Origin: Ministeria vibrans ATCC 50519
Lineage: Eukaryota; Opisthokonta; Filasterea
Reading direction: 5' to 3'
DNA: 64,000 bases
Assembly: GCA_943704425.1 (NCBI GenBank)
Contig: CALSCP010002159.1
Location: forward strand, 66,450 to 130,449
The position numbers and the translations under genes are program-made. Below, in pieces: positions 21,701 through 34,846 of this stretch. Position 1 is the stretch's first letter. Every line of letters begins with the position of its first letter. The notes below the pieces were generated by a model. It saw only the letters and a program-made list of their open reading frames with translations, had not been told where the DNA came from and did no database searches.

Positions 21701-24700
21701 AACCGCCAACCGAGTTGCACGTGCCATGGACACACGAGGGACACAACCGACAGTCAAGTGGAGCAGCCTTCCAGTAGTTTGAGCGACAATCGCTGCAATC
21801 GGCGCCCGCATAGCCACTGGCGCATGAGCATGTGTCGGGCGCCGTGCAGGAACCTTTGCCGTTGCAATTGGACACGCCGCTGCACGACGGATACCGGCAG
21901 TCGGGTGCGATCCAGCCGGCGGTACAGTTGCACGTGTTGGGCCCGACACACTCACCATGACTGTAGCAGTTGAAGATGCCGTTGCACGAAAATTGGCTGC
22001 AGTCAGAGCCGGTCCAACCGCTGTCGCACACGCACGAACCGTCGCTCAGACAGAAACCATGGCGGCTGCAGTCGTTGCACACACACTCGCGATCTTTGGT
22101 CTGGTTCTTCGCGCCACAAACTGTCTTCTCGTATTGTGTCGAATCGCAAGCGGGAGAACAGTCGACGCAGACCGAATCAAGGATGTACTGTTCGCTTGGA
22201 CAGGCGTTGGCACACGCAGTGCCCGACAACACTTGGCCAAGTCGTTCGCAGATGAAGCCCTCCGTGACGTCGGTGCACGACGAACCGGCGTAGCCCAAAC
22301 GGCACGTGCACTGTTGCGGCTGATTGCAGAAACCGTTGCCGCTGCAGTCGTTCAGTGCCGAGCAATTTGCTGACTGGCAGAATGGCGGGTTCCAGTCCGC
22401 CTCGCATGCGCACACATCAAACCCAATGCAGGCGCCGTGATCGTTGCAACTGTTGACTCCCGCGCACGTTGGCTCGGAGCAATTTGCACCGCCCCAGCCG
22501 GTGAAACAGTCGCAACTGTCCGGCCTGAAGCACAGGCCGTTGTCCGAGCAGTTGTTACGCGAAGTGCAGTCAAACGAGAAGCTCTCGAGGAAGGGAGTAT
22601 ACACCACGTCGGTGAGCGATGCCACGTCCTGTTGGTCACGCACTCGCAGCGAAACGCCCACTGCAGTTGCCACGGACCACCAGTTTTGCTCGGCAAAGAG
22701 CGTCGCACCGTACGTTGCCGACGCTGAGTTGGCATTGAGCTCGTACGCATAAAGGGGATTCTTGAACAGATTGAAGTGCACATGCGGCAAGTACGACGCG
22801 TCAACAAGCAGCGTTGACTCGAGACCCGTCGAGGTTGAAGTACCCGTGACCGGTGAATTGGAGCGGAACACATTGCTTGTAATGTTGTGGTAGCCCGCTC
22901 GTGAGACGGACCAGCGCACAAGGGAGGCGCCTTGACACGAGTCAAACTCGTTCTGGGCAAACGAGAGTCCCCGCTTGTCAAAGTATGTGTACCCCGAGTA
23001 GTGCCGGAGATAGATGTAGACGCAGGCAATCGCGTCGCGACAGACAAAGTTGACGGCGGTGTTCTTTTCGATCTCATAGATGCGGACGGTGGGTTCGCTG
23101 TAGGTGGCCACTTGAAAGGTCATGATGCGCTGAGCGGACGGTGTGTCTCGGAACGTGTTGCTGACTACCGATACACGTTTGGCGTAGTATGATGTACTTG
23201 TGTAGGCAATGTGCAGCGCGGTGTTCCCAATAGCCTGGAAGACATTGTCGTGCACGTTGGAGATGAGATTGTACGCGGAAAGGGAATGGACTACGCCGTG
23301 CGAGGCACAATTCTGAAAGGTTGAGTTTGCGACCTCGAGGTGATTACTCGCCGACGAGAGACAGTAACCGGACGAGTATTGTACGAGCGAATCGCGAATT
23401 GTAGCAGAAATAGTGGCAAACTCAACCGTGTGGGTGCTGGTCGACGCTCCATTGCCGCTGAAAGTCGATCGCTCCACCAGTGTTGAGCCACCCGACGTCG
23501 TGGTGGCGTACAAGCCGCCGCCGCGGTTGAACTCAAAGACACAGTCGCTCACTCGGAAGGCGGTCGAGGCCGTGGTGCGCAAGTAGACGCCCCGCAACGA
23601 AGTGCTGAGCGAGCGAGAGACGGTCACGTTGATCATCCAGGCGTATGTGCCCTTGGTGTCGTCAAAGACGACACCACCGCCCGCCGAGTATCGAATCAAC
23701 AGGTGTTGAAGGTGCGCCGTGGACTGAACACCTTGAATGACGCCGACCTTGGTACCGTCAAACAAACCCCCACCATACTCGAAGAGAACATTCTCCACGA
23801 TGGAGCCGTCCACAAGCTCGGGCACGGCACCCGTCGTGTCGTAGCGTGCGCTCGTGCTCTTCTCGCTAAAGTACACCTGACCCCAGTCGCCCTCGAGGGG
23901 ATTCGCGTTCGCCGACGTGAACACAATCGGCAGATCGCGCGTCCCTTGTGCGAAAAGTTTGCCATTGACAAGCCACACCACGCCCGTCTCCATGGCAAGT
24001 TGCACGCCAGGCTCGATCACAAGTGTCACACCCGCTTGAACGGTAATCGAGCCGCTCACAATGTACGGCTCGGCGCGATAGGGAATCACCGAATCCTTGC
24101 CCACCGAACCCTTGAGCGTCCCATCAGCTCGCAAAAATGAGACGCGTTCCGCATCGGGGTGCAGCGTGTCAGTTAGGTTCTATAAAAGTATAATAATATT
24201 ATTAATATTATTATCATTTTATATTTTATTAGTATTATTGTTTTATTATTGTGTTTTTATGATGTTTTCTTTTTACCGCAGATAACAGATACGGGAAATA
24301 CTCGACAAGGGCCGTGGTTGGGTTCTCAAAGTAGTCTTCAATGACTGACTCGATGGTCAACTCACTGATGGTGCCCCACCAACAATTGGTTGCGACAATT
24401 GGACCGCGAGTGACAGGCAGAGCCGCATTGACGACTGTCGTGGCATTGTTGTTGTCGTAGAAGTTATTGGGCATCGTGACGGCATAGCTTGTGTCGGCAA
24501 TATTGAAAATGGCAATAGAAGCCGTGTTGTTACGCAAGTCATTGTGCTCAAAGTCCGACGATCCGGTGGCAGTAAAGAAATTCCAAGAGATCATATTGGC
24601 TGCTGTGTTACTCTCAATCACGTTTGATTGCATGATCAGACGCTCCGAGTAGGGTGTACCAAAACTCAACTCAATCAGTGAGCCGCCACTAAAATGCCAC

Positions 24701-27700
24701 CATTACAAGTGAGTCCCAAAACACATCATAAAATTAATTAATTTAACAACAAATTACCTGTACGAGCAGTCGCGAAATGTGTTGCCTGAAATCACAAAGA
24801 GTTCGCCGATAGCGCCCGAGCGACGGTACATGTACGAACCGCCGCGCAAAGCCCGATTGTTCTCAATACGCTCAAAGATATTGTCTTGGACAGTGAATCG
24901 GTACATGCTCTAGATTGAGAAAAGAAGAAGAAAAACATAATATTTAAGTTAGTGCTCCACTTGAAAAAACTATTAATAAATCAATTCTAGTACGTAAGTG
25001 GCATATCGAATGGCTTGGAAGTAACCGCCGCCGCGACAATCGTGCAAATGAGAGTTCTTCAACGTCACTTCATGGGATGAAGTGTGTATGTGCTGGTAAA
25101 TCCCTACACAACCAAAGTATCAAAAAATAAGGATTAGTCACAACGAACCAAAACCACAAGGAATCGCTCAGAGCGTACCAAACCCAGCGCAATCAGAGAC
25201 TGTAATGTTGTCGGCAACAAAGTAGTAGACGTAGTTGAGCAAGTAGAGACAGTGCGAACCGCTACCGCGCACGGTGGTGTCACTACAGAAGACATAAAAT
25301 TAGCGTTGTCAAAGACATGAATACATTATGAAAATGCACTATTTCAACTTTTCAAACTTACCGCATGTACAAATAGCCTCGATTCATATACAGGGTGTAG
25401 ACTGAAGAAGGAGCGTTGACATTCATGTTGGTGAAGGAGGAGCCATCGAGAAAAAGGCGCGCGTTGTTGTTGACCGAGTAGAAGTAGAGGTTGGGGCCGT
25501 TGTAGCCCTGGTCCACGACACAATCGCGCAGGATCAAGGTGCGCCCGCTCTGAGGATCCGACCAAAAAGCATAGCGCGTCGACGCCGACGTAGCCAGCCC
25601 CGACGAGTTGGTCAGGCGCACATCGTCAAACACAGTGGTGTACTTGAGACTGTTTAGACGCACCGCGCCTACAAGAGAGCCGACAAACTCAACGTGCAGC
25701 AGGTATGGAGCAGTTTCGGTGCACGTGATCGCATAGCTGCTAGTGGTTGAGCCAGCATTGACAATGCGAACGTGCTCGAGAATGGAGCCAATCGTGAGAA
25801 TCTGAGCATCATAATTGGTCGAGGAAAAGGTGCAGGGAGGCGCAGAATTGGAGAAGGCGAGGCCGTCCCACGTTGCCGACGCGTCTGGGCCAGTGGCTGT
25901 GAAGACAATAGGCGCAACGTCAGTGCCTTGCGCAATCAAGCGACCCTGCACAGCAAATCCAACACCGGGAGCAAAGACAAGCACACAGCCAGGCTCGATA
26001 ATGAAAGTGACGCCCTCCGAGACGGACAGGGTCGCGGTGACATTGTAGGGCGAGTTGATCGCCGGCAGAGTGTAGTTGGAGCCAACAACACCTCGCAGTT
26101 CACCATTTCCACGAAGAAACGTCAGACGAGGTGAGTCGGGATCAATGAGCGACGACTGATTTGCCGCAAGCAGGAACGGGAAGGTGTTCACAAGAGCCTG
26201 TTGTGTATATGAAAAAAAGAAGAAAAAAAAGGTCAGAGACAAAACCGCACACCATTGCACACTCATACGTAGGCGTTGTTATCGGTGAAATCATAGATGC
26301 GTGACTGCATCACCTCCTCGTCCGTGGTGCCCCAGAAACACTCAGTGGCATCCATCTAGAAAGAGATAAACAAATTAATGAAAATATATTTCTATCTTAT
26401 ATCCATGGGAGACATTAATTGATATTTTTCTTACGGGACCACGCACGAGAGGAAACGCCACAAACAGCTCCTGGTCAAACGTGGGATTGACAAAGTAGTT
26501 TCGCTTGAGATCAAGTGGATACGAGGTCGTGTCAAAGGTGACGGTGGAGCGCGCAGAAACCGACACGGCGGTGGTCGGCGAACCGACGTAACTGTTGTTG
26601 CGAAAGTCGTTGAAAGAAAACGAGATGGGCGGTTTGGGTTGCAGACGGTTCCCCCGAACCACGACACCAGTCGCCGTGTTGTTCGTAATAGTGTTGTTCT
26701 CGAAGAAGAGGCGGTCTGTGTAAAGGCAACCGCATTAAAAGCATAATACAATCATAATAATGAAGAAAATAATGACAATAATAATAATAATAATTATTAT
26801 TATTATTATTATTATTATTATAATTATTATTATTATTATCATTATTATTGCTGTTGTTGTTGTTGTCATATTGATAAAGAAATGTAAGACGAAAGCACTT
26901 ACTATTAGAGTAGCCCGACACTGTAAAGTAGATGCACTGTGCCGTACAGAGGTTGTTGACAATGAGATTGTCGGTGAAAAGGAACAGCCGCTCGGCGTTG
27001 GTCGACGCATAGAACGACAGGTAGAGCGCAGTGCCCACATTATTCTCAATGAGCTACACATAAATTGTTAGACACAGAGCTGTATTTCATTCTGTTTTGC
27101 ACCGTACGTTCCCTTGGATAAGTCCACCATGTTTGTAGTAGGAGTTGTAACGCGAGTCAGCAATCAACCCGCTCCCGCATCCAGTGATGACGTTGTCGAT
27201 ATATTTGAAGTAATACGTCGAACTTATCAAGCAAGGGGAAAGAGAAGAGACGAGATAAGGATAAAAAGAAGAAAACAAATCTGGTTCTACCTCGTTCGGG
27301 AATACTGACGGACGCCCCAAGATCCAACGTTTCGAATGGTGCAGCCGGTCACATAAAGACGATAGCAATAGTTGTATGCGTATATGCCATACCCTAAAAA
27401 AAATGTGCAATACAATCATTTTAATAACAATAATAATAATACAAAAAATAAAAAATACAATTTAAATCTATTATTATTAACAATTTACCTCGGAAGTCGG
27501 AGATGTTCGAGTTCTGGACCTCAATAACATAGGCACTCGCCGAGTAGACACCATGATGATTGGTTGAAGGAGACGCAGATTCGTAGGAGAGCTCCGAGTC
27601 GGACAGATAGACACCGCCGTAGTTGTTAGAAGACGTATACTGAATGGCAGTTGCGTGAGACTTGACAATACGCATTCGTCGGATAGTAATCCACGGCCTT

Positions 27701-30700
27701 TGTGACGAAGTGGCCGTCAGAGACACTTGAATCTGAGATCCCGTCTGGTTGAACAAGTACACGTCATCGAGTGCCATGTAGCTCGCCATGAGCGACGAGT
27801 ACTGGATTCCGTTAGTACAGTGGCGGATTTCCACATTGCGCAAGTACGGAGCATACTACAAAAATATGAAAGAGGGGAAGGAGGGTGAGGGAGAAAATGA
27901 GAAAGTACGACGTGAGAGAGGGAAAAGGCGATAGAACAAGGAAAAGAATAAAGTGAGAGAAATAAAAATAAAAACACTTTGATGAGTGCGTACCGACTGT
28001 GCCGTCAGAACATACGAGCTGCTGTCACCGCCGCCAAACTCGAGAATGACATGCTCGAGAACACTGCCACCCGAGATGTACTGCAGCTCAAAACGAGTGT
28101 GATTGTACAGACCCTGCGACAATGATGAGAAGGACAGACTGCCCCAGCTGCCGGGGACACGTGTGGCACTGGTGAAAACAATCGGCAACAGAGATTGGCC
28201 TTGCGCAATGAGAGAGCCCGAGACGGTGAACGACACGCCGTCGTTCATCAAGAACGTTGTTCCCGGCTCCAGTGTGAGAATGACATCCTTGGCAACATTG
28301 AGCGAACCCGTCACGTTGTAAGTTCCCGCCGGCAGAGTATAGTTGCTGCCAACAGTTCCTACAAAACAGAGAAAAAAAATGACAATGAGTCTCGAAAAGA
28401 TTTAGGGTAGCACTTATTGTTAGTCTACCTTGCATCCGGTTGCCACCACGCAAGAAGCTCAGACGCGGCGCGTTGGGATCCACTCCGTCCGAGAAATTGG
28501 CTGAAACAAGGTAAGGGAAAAAGTCAACTTGGGCGAGGTCGGGATTCTCTTGGAAGTCATAGATGGACTCTTCAATGCCGATTTCGTTGGAGGTGCCCCA
28601 GTAGTTGTAGAGAGCCAGGAGAGGCCCTTGCACAAACACGGGTGCTTCTACTCTGACCAAAAACGGGAAGTTTCCGTCCAAGAAGTTCCACTGGAAGGAA
28701 TCCACGGGGTACGTGTTGGCGAGGTAGAGCAGGGCAGAGGAGGACGAGGTGGGGTCGAGCGCGATGTTGCCACGAAGGTCGTTTCCGTCAATGTACGTGG
28801 GGGAGGTGGCGCTTTGCACAAACGTGTAGATGAGCTTGAGACACGTGTTGTTCGTGAGAGTGTTGTTGTGCACGTAAAAACGGTAGCTGTCGGAGTAACC
28901 ACCGACGGTGAGAGCCATCACATAGTCTGAGACAGTGCAGTTGCGAATGGAGTTTCGTTCGATGCGAAAGACGTCCGCCGAGTTCTGAATGTAACCCGCA
29001 TAATTGATAGCGTAGCCCGTCAGCTCTTCAAAGAGGTTGTCTTGCACAACAAATGTGGACGAGTAGTAGCTATTGTAGCGATGCTACAAGAAAATATATG
29101 AATAAATTAATAACACTTAAACTAAACATCACACAGTGTGTGTGCATAATCCTTTTCGTACCCAATTGTGAATGCCGGATCCGCATCGCCGAATGGTGTT
29201 TCCCGTACAGGTGAGCTGATCGTTCTGGCTGCGATAGTAGAGGGCAATGGCGGTGCCGCGCACATCCTCAAAGGTTGTGTTGGTGACCGAGACCAGACGT
29301 GTGTAATAGTATGCGTAAAAACCTAACAAAGCGAAGAGACGACAAGTGCGTTTAGAGAACTGTTTACTTAATATTATATTTTCTTCTATTTCTTTTCTTA
29401 TAGTTTTTTTGTGTGTAGTACCTTCGCCAGTGTAACCAGAAATTTCAGCCTCGTTGATGTTGACACGAAGAAAGTTGTACACGTAAATGCCACGCTTGGC
29501 GGTGGGATCAACGACAGAGTTGTTGAACGAGTACGAGCCCTAATAAAACAAAGAGAGTGAAAACAAAATGTGAATGTACGTGTGTGTGTGTGTGTGTGAC
29601 TGAGTATGTGTACCTTGGTGACATACAAGTAGCCATACCCACTGCTTGTCGAGTAGGCGTACACAGCGGGTGCACGCGATTGGACCGTTTCACAATCGTC
29701 CATGTACACGTGGGTGTGGGCGGCGGAGATGGAGAGGAACTGAAAGTCGTAGACAGTGGAGCGAGCGGAGGCAATGGCGCGCACGCGCGTGAGCACCACA
29801 CGCGAGTCGTGGGGAAGGGAACCAAACGAGACGGCGCCATACGAGTTCTCGACAGTAACGTCAGACAGGTACGGGGGATACTTGGTGGCGACAATAGCCT
29901 GCGTCGAAGTGCCCGAGAGCGTTTTTCCGGCGAAGCGAATGATGCAGTTCTTGAGAAGCGAGCCACTGACAAAAACGGGCGGGGTTGTTGATGTGTTGTA
30001 CACAACCGGCGTGTCCGGCTGGCGAAATTCAATGCCGTGCCAATCTCCCGCAGCGCCGACGGCGGCAGTCGAGGTGAACACAATGGGCAGTGAGACAGAG
30101 CCCTCGGCTAATAGGATGCCGTCAACTTGAATAGTGGCGCCGGGAGATGCACGGATCTCGGTGCCGGGTGCAATTGCAAGCTTGGCACCAGCACCCACGA
30201 GTAGTGTGCCGGTCAGGAAGTACGGCGAGAGGCTGGCCGACAAGAGAAAGTCCGAGTGGATCGTTCCAGAGAGAGAAAGCCCGCCAGATGTGGGGGTACC
30301 CGTCAGGAACGTCTCGTTACCGGGCACAGCGGAGCTCACGTCGTTGGGGTTTGTCGAAAGCAAGTATGGCACAAAGTTGACAAGCATGAGATCGATGTTG
30401 TCAAAGAAGTCATACTGCACAAAGACGATGTCATGTTTAAGTCGAGCATGACAACAATAATATTATTTTGGCTTACGATGCGATAGGCAATGTCGCGAGG
30501 TTGGACGGCGGAGAAGAAGTTGCGGGGCGCCAAAATGGTTCCGTAGTTCTCAGTATATTGCGAAGAGATCTCGTAGAGAGCGGCGGGGTTCATAAAGAGA
30601 TTGTCCTCGATGATGATGGGGTAGTAGTTGCCTGAGGGGAGCAGCAGTGCGGCCTGGTTGGCCGCCGTCGTGTGTGTCACGTGGTTGTCGCGCAGTGTGT

Positions 30701-30845
30701 TGGACGAGAAGTAGATGAGGCCGTTGGTGTAGGGTTTAATGATGCCCACAATGTACCCGAATGTGTTCTCCGTTATCTGGTTGTTCTTGATCGCAAGCTG
30801 AACAAAAAATCAATAATTGTTAACAACAACAACAACAACAACAGC

Positions 30846-30898
<53 letters not shown>

Positions 30899-32704
30899 CA
30901 ACAACAACAACAATATAATAATAATATAATAATAATACATCTTCTATTTTCGTACGGGAACATTGGTTGTGTCGCTGGCACCCGTGTTGATGTAGATCAT
31001 GTAGCCAGTGGTCGAGAGCCCCGTGTTGTTGTGGAATGTGTTGTCGCTCACCAAGAACTGCAGAACAAAGTGAGAAACATGGGCGTTGAGCGGGAAGTGA
31101 AATGAAGTGAAGAAAACATACGCTGTCGATGGTCGCAACGTTTGCCATTAGCATTGCAATGTTGAGCGCATAGTTGAATTGATTGTTGATCTAAGAAAAA
31201 GAAGAAAAAAAGAAAAGAAAAAACTTAGGCGAGTCTTTGACGGTTGTATCGCGAGTAACTTACAAACGTGTTTCCTCGCACAATGTAGCCACCATTGCGG
31301 TACGACGTGTACCTTGTGCGTATATACAATCCACTGTGCAAAGTGTGAGCCAAAAACGAATGAATCTTGGAATTATTTGAAAATGAACGTACTAATTGGT
31401 GACACCACGAAAGGTTGAGTCGGTGACTGAAACTTTGCGAGCGGCGCCATTCTCAAAGTTGTAATAGTAGAAGGCAGAGTGGGTGTCGATAAAGGAACAG
31501 TTGTGGATGGATGCACTCCCGTAGTAATAGGAGTAGATGGCGTGGTTATTCAAGTGAGAGAAGGTGGAGTCGGTGACGGTGAGAGTGTTCAACCGATAGG
31601 CGTAGACGCCGTAGTGCGATGTGCTCGTCGTGATGGGATCGCGAACGGTTGTTCCCGTCACAATGCCGTATCCGTACCCATTTGAGCCGGCAAAGTAGAT
31701 GGCGATCTTTGCGATGATGGTGCTGCGGATGTAACTGTTTGCCACGGCCACGGTTGCATGTGTGCTGGTGCGATACGCAAAGTACATGGGGTAGTTGCCC
31801 GCACAGTCGTTGATGGTAACGCCCTGGAAGAGCGCATAGTCCACCGTCATATCACTGCCGTACAAGCCTGAAAAGGGGGAAAAGAGACGGAGAAGAAAGA
31901 AACAAAAAGAAAAAGAAAAAAAAAAACAAGAGATGTTGTGTGAAGAAAGCGGTGAGTCAGTGCTTATCATTTCAGTGTGCATATTAATATGAACCTCCAA
32001 AAAGCGGAGCGTCGATGTGAACATTGTCGAGATAGGGTGCTTCGCCGCCCGAGAAGGTGATGGCAGCTGTTGAGCTGTAACACAGACGTAGATGGGACCA
32101 CGACGAGAGAGGAGTGAGTGAGTGAGTGCCACAAAATGAAAAAAGCTCCCACAAAAAAAGAAAGATTTTTAAAAAGGTGGAAACAGAGCAAAGAAAAGTG
32201 TACCTTTCGCCAGCCCATTCGATGACGGCGTGCTGGATCATGGAGCCACGGACAAACTCTTGGCCGCTGCCGAGGGTGCCTTCGCGGTAGCGAGCGCCGG
32301 TGGCGGTGCTGGCAAAGAGGATGCCGCGCCAGCGAGTGGGCGGTTGCGTTGCCGATGTGAAATTCACGGGGAGGAGCGCCGTGCCGAGAACCTGTAGGTC
32401 GCCGTTGACGACCAGGCGAGCGCTGGCTTGAAGAGCGCGCACGACGACGCCTTTGTAGATATGGTGTGTGAGTGAGAAGTGCGAATCTGTCATTTTACGG
32501 ATATCACGCTGCGGGTGTACCTGCTTCGATGGTGAGAACGACGCCAGCATTGACCGACACAGAGTCGGCGAGGTCAACAGGGCTGTCGGCGAGCGTCCAC
32601 GTCGTGGTTGAAGCGACTTCCGTCGAGACTGTGACCGCATCAACTGAGATGCACAGCGTGGTGAGCGCGACCAGCAGCAGAGAGAGCAGGCTCGCTACCG
32701 ACAT
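12726..32704 (-). CDS. Giant transmembrane protein: beta-helix modules, IPT and EGF repeats
   Basis: About 25 exons from the ATG at 32704 give roughly 5,900 residues. Exon 1 (32521-32704) has a signal peptide; 23 short exons follow, then one 11,454-nt exon (12726-24179). Order: (1) five similar modules of right-handed parallel beta-helix type, each opening with an RLSFLR...GSNYTLP / GVTLIIEPG pattern and closing with a WWGT-like turn and an FPYLLSA linker (about 32,450-22,570); (2) tenascin-type EGF repeats (to 21,640); (3) an IPT/TIG domain (about 21,620-21,340); (4) a He_PIG-like Ig fold; (5) a long region of CARDB-like folds and Gly/Cys-rich sequence (20,700-17,080); (6) 31 EGF repeats by my count, mostly calcium-binding DIDEC type; (7) a membrane segment (FVVIPLVLLMLLIGTVLLV) and a tail with EEYEL, TSYMA and a C-terminal EDTV that could bind a PDZ domain. 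It looks like a surface adhesion or signalling protein. The helix modules recall Drosophila Bark beetle/Anakonda, from memory only. Confidence 0.85.
14441..14896 (-). repeat. Two-copy 228-bp direct repeat (pairs of EGF domains)
   Basis: The block starting at 14441 recurs at 14669, exactly 228 bp later, with only a few differences. Each copy encodes two EGF domains (an EC...C with VDQYSC and one with VNGHAC). The near-identity of synonymous positions points to a recent duplication inside the giant exon. Confidence 0.9.
14887..15570 (-). repeat. Six-copy 114-bp tandem repeat (one EGF domain each)
   Basis: Six units of exactly 114 bp, phased at 14887, 15001, 15115, 15229, 15343 and 15457. Each encodes one 38-residue calcium-binding EGF domain of the form DIDECAS(S/N)PCASGATC. 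Differences are few (for example one Val-to-Leu codon and a Ser/Asn switch). Flanking EGF repeats in the same array are far more diverged. Confidence 0.95.
26768..26866. repeat. (AAT)n/(ATT)n tract in an intron of the giant gene
   Basis: Alternating AAT and ATT triplet runs that can fold back on each other, followed by GTT triplets, between two beta-helix exons. Confidence 0.85.
30825..30939. repeat. (AAC)n(AAT)n(AAC)n tract in an intron of the giant gene
   Basis: A symmetric arrangement of ACA triplets, then AAT triplets, then ACA triplets again, followed by ATAAT repeats, in the intron between beta-helix exons ending near 30800 and starting near 30956. Confidence 0.85.
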
Positions 32705-33627
32705 GGCACGCAGAATCAGACAGTCGACAAAGGGGAAGTGTAATCGCCGGAAATAAATGATTGGAGACAGACTGGGGTCTGGGCGACGAGCTTGTACAAT
32801 GACGGTCTTTTGTGCGTACGCATTTGGACATTCACATATGGCGCGAGCCCCTTTGGGTCCTGGGAGGGCACAGCGGCGCCCAGGGTATCTAGGGGGTGCG
32901 TGGCTGATAGGTGTACTGCTCCATTTGCTCATTGGTGGGGTAGAGGCGATAGCGACTCGCTTATCACACAAAGTCAGTCGACTTTGGTTGAAGGTTAAAA
33001 AAAGACGACGTTTGTGCGTTTGTCCGTGCCCTTCACGGCACACACACACACACGCGCGCCCATACACGACTTTAAAACTGATCGGCAGCGTGTACTACCC
33101 ACTAATGAGACGATCATTCGAGACATCAGACAAGTGCGATACATTTCGATTTTTGAGCTAAGGAGTCGTATTTCTTATTCAATCAGTTCCTCCACTTTTA
33201 CATTGTAATCTTCCTTCTCGGAGCAAATGCACCAAAAAGAAAGCGAACTTGTTTTAAACCATAAAGTACATGACCCATGACTGAGTGCAGAGTGATGACT
33301 CCATGACTCATGAGTCACTGCTATGGACGGTTGATAACGTCTGCTGTGAAGAGAGAGGAATCAATGTGGGACGCGCTGGGTGAAGTATGAGAAATCGGCA
33401 AAGACCAAGCAAGAGCAATCTCACACAGGGACGTAATGTCGTAAATCCTAATTGTCATGAAGCACAATGGTAATTGGTAAGAACAAAAAAAATCGAATTA
33501 TGGTTGTGTACTAAAATGTTAATCTGTGTGCGTGTGACTCACTCACTCTCTCACTCTCACTCCATCTTTCCCACGCTCGCTCTCGCACTCACTCTCGCTC
33601 TCTCACTCACCCACTCTATCAATCTAT
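32705..33627. other. Upstream region of the giant gene (long spacer)
   Basis: At 923 bp this is one of the longer gene-free stretches in the window, lying between the giant gene's ATG and the stop codon of the Chz1-like gene on the same strand. It contains a CA-rich run (about 33040-33055), a cluster of TGACTC/GAGTCA motifs (33270-33320) and a TCACTC-rich end. Open frames here have no recognisable protein features. It probably holds the promoter of the giant gene. Confidence 0.55.
33304..33317. promoter_or_regulatory. Perfect palindrome TGACTCATGAGTCA (AP-1-like double site)
   Basis: Two inverted TGACTCA heptamers abut at 33304-33310 and 33311-33317. TGACTCA is the classical binding site of bZIP factors of the AP-1/GCN4 type. 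Related half-sites lie nearby (ATGACTGAGT, GATGACTCC). It is about 600 bp upstream of the giant gene's start codon; the regulatory role is inferred. Confidence 0.45.
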
Positions 33628-34807
33628 CTACTCGTCATCGTCGTCCTCGTCGTCGTCACTCTCATCGGCACCGGCAAACTTCGAATAGTCGACTTTGTTG
33701 CGCGAGCGGCGAGATCGACTGCAGACGTATGAAAAGAAAGAAGAATAATTACTATCATGTCCACACGATGAATGACGGCACATCATACCTGGGCAGAATG
33801 TTACTGGTATCAATGGCTTCGTCGCCAGACTCCATTTCACCCTCAAAGTCCTCGTCGTCCTCGTCGACTTCGTCTGCCTTCTTCGCCTTCTTCTTCGGTG
33901 GCTTCTACACTCAAAAAGTTCAAAAAGTGTCACGTCGCGACAGTCAAACACAATCATAATCTTTACCTTGGTCTTGGCCTCCTCCTCCTCACCCTCCGAT
34001 CCCGATTCCGATCCCGATCCTGATCCTGATCCTGACTCATCCTCATTGTCCTCAGGAGTCTCGTCCTCCTGTATTGTGAGAAACAGACAACGTCATGATC
34101 AATATATAAATATACATATATCCCGCGCGTGTGTGTACACCACATGCCAGTAATGACGTCCGCATTCACCATATCAATCACGCAAAAGTAGACGCATATA
34201 ATATTATATCAATTTCATCACAAGAAGGAAAATGAATATCATAAGAAGGAAAATGAATAGTGTACCTCCAGCTCTCGCTTCTTTGACTCCTTAGAGACCT
34301 CCGCGCTACATCAGAAACCCAAACACAGTGTTATAATCTTAATCACCATTACAATCCCGAGCGCAATCAAAAATTCTATCATTCTGGTGAATGTCACAAC
34401 TCAACAGAACGAAAAAAAAAAATCGCAAAAGTGACGAAAAAAAAAAAGGTTGAATGGTGAAGACGCGGAAACACTTGCATCACACTAGAGTAGTGCTGGT
34501 GGGCACAACCTGCGGGGTAATCGGCGCGGCGTTGGCCAGCGCTTGTCAATAACACACGAGGTTGACAGCAGCCAAGGCTGGACGAGCCACGCCGGCGCAC
34601 GTGCCGGCGTCACACCCACCCGTCGACTGGGCAATCGCCACACGTGCACGCACACAATCAAAGTCGCCTTGTCGCGCAAAGGAACGAAGCGCGTTCAAAA
34701 ATGCACAACGCCCTCTGCTGCCCCCTCCATCTGCACCGCCACGGCCCACCCAGCCCTTCCACCACATGCACCATGCTTCAAACTCTCTCTATCTATTTCT
34801 CTATCTA

Positions 34808-34846
<39 letters not shown>

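Noticed and set aside
26735-27061. Ile-rich minus-strand frame resembling a transmembrane segment
   Set aside because: The Ile run is translation of the (AAT)n tract in an intron between beta-helix exons; splice sites exclude it.
22570-32450. Bacterial origin of the beta-helix region by recent transfer
   Set aside because: The region is split by many introns with host-type donors, and its base composition matches neighbouring genes. An old transfer cannot be excluded, but nothing here shows it.
32757-33161. A 134-codon + strand frame in the giant gene's upstream region
   Set aside because: It contains low-complexity THTHAR sequence, has no recognisable domain and no splice partners, and covers the probable promoter.
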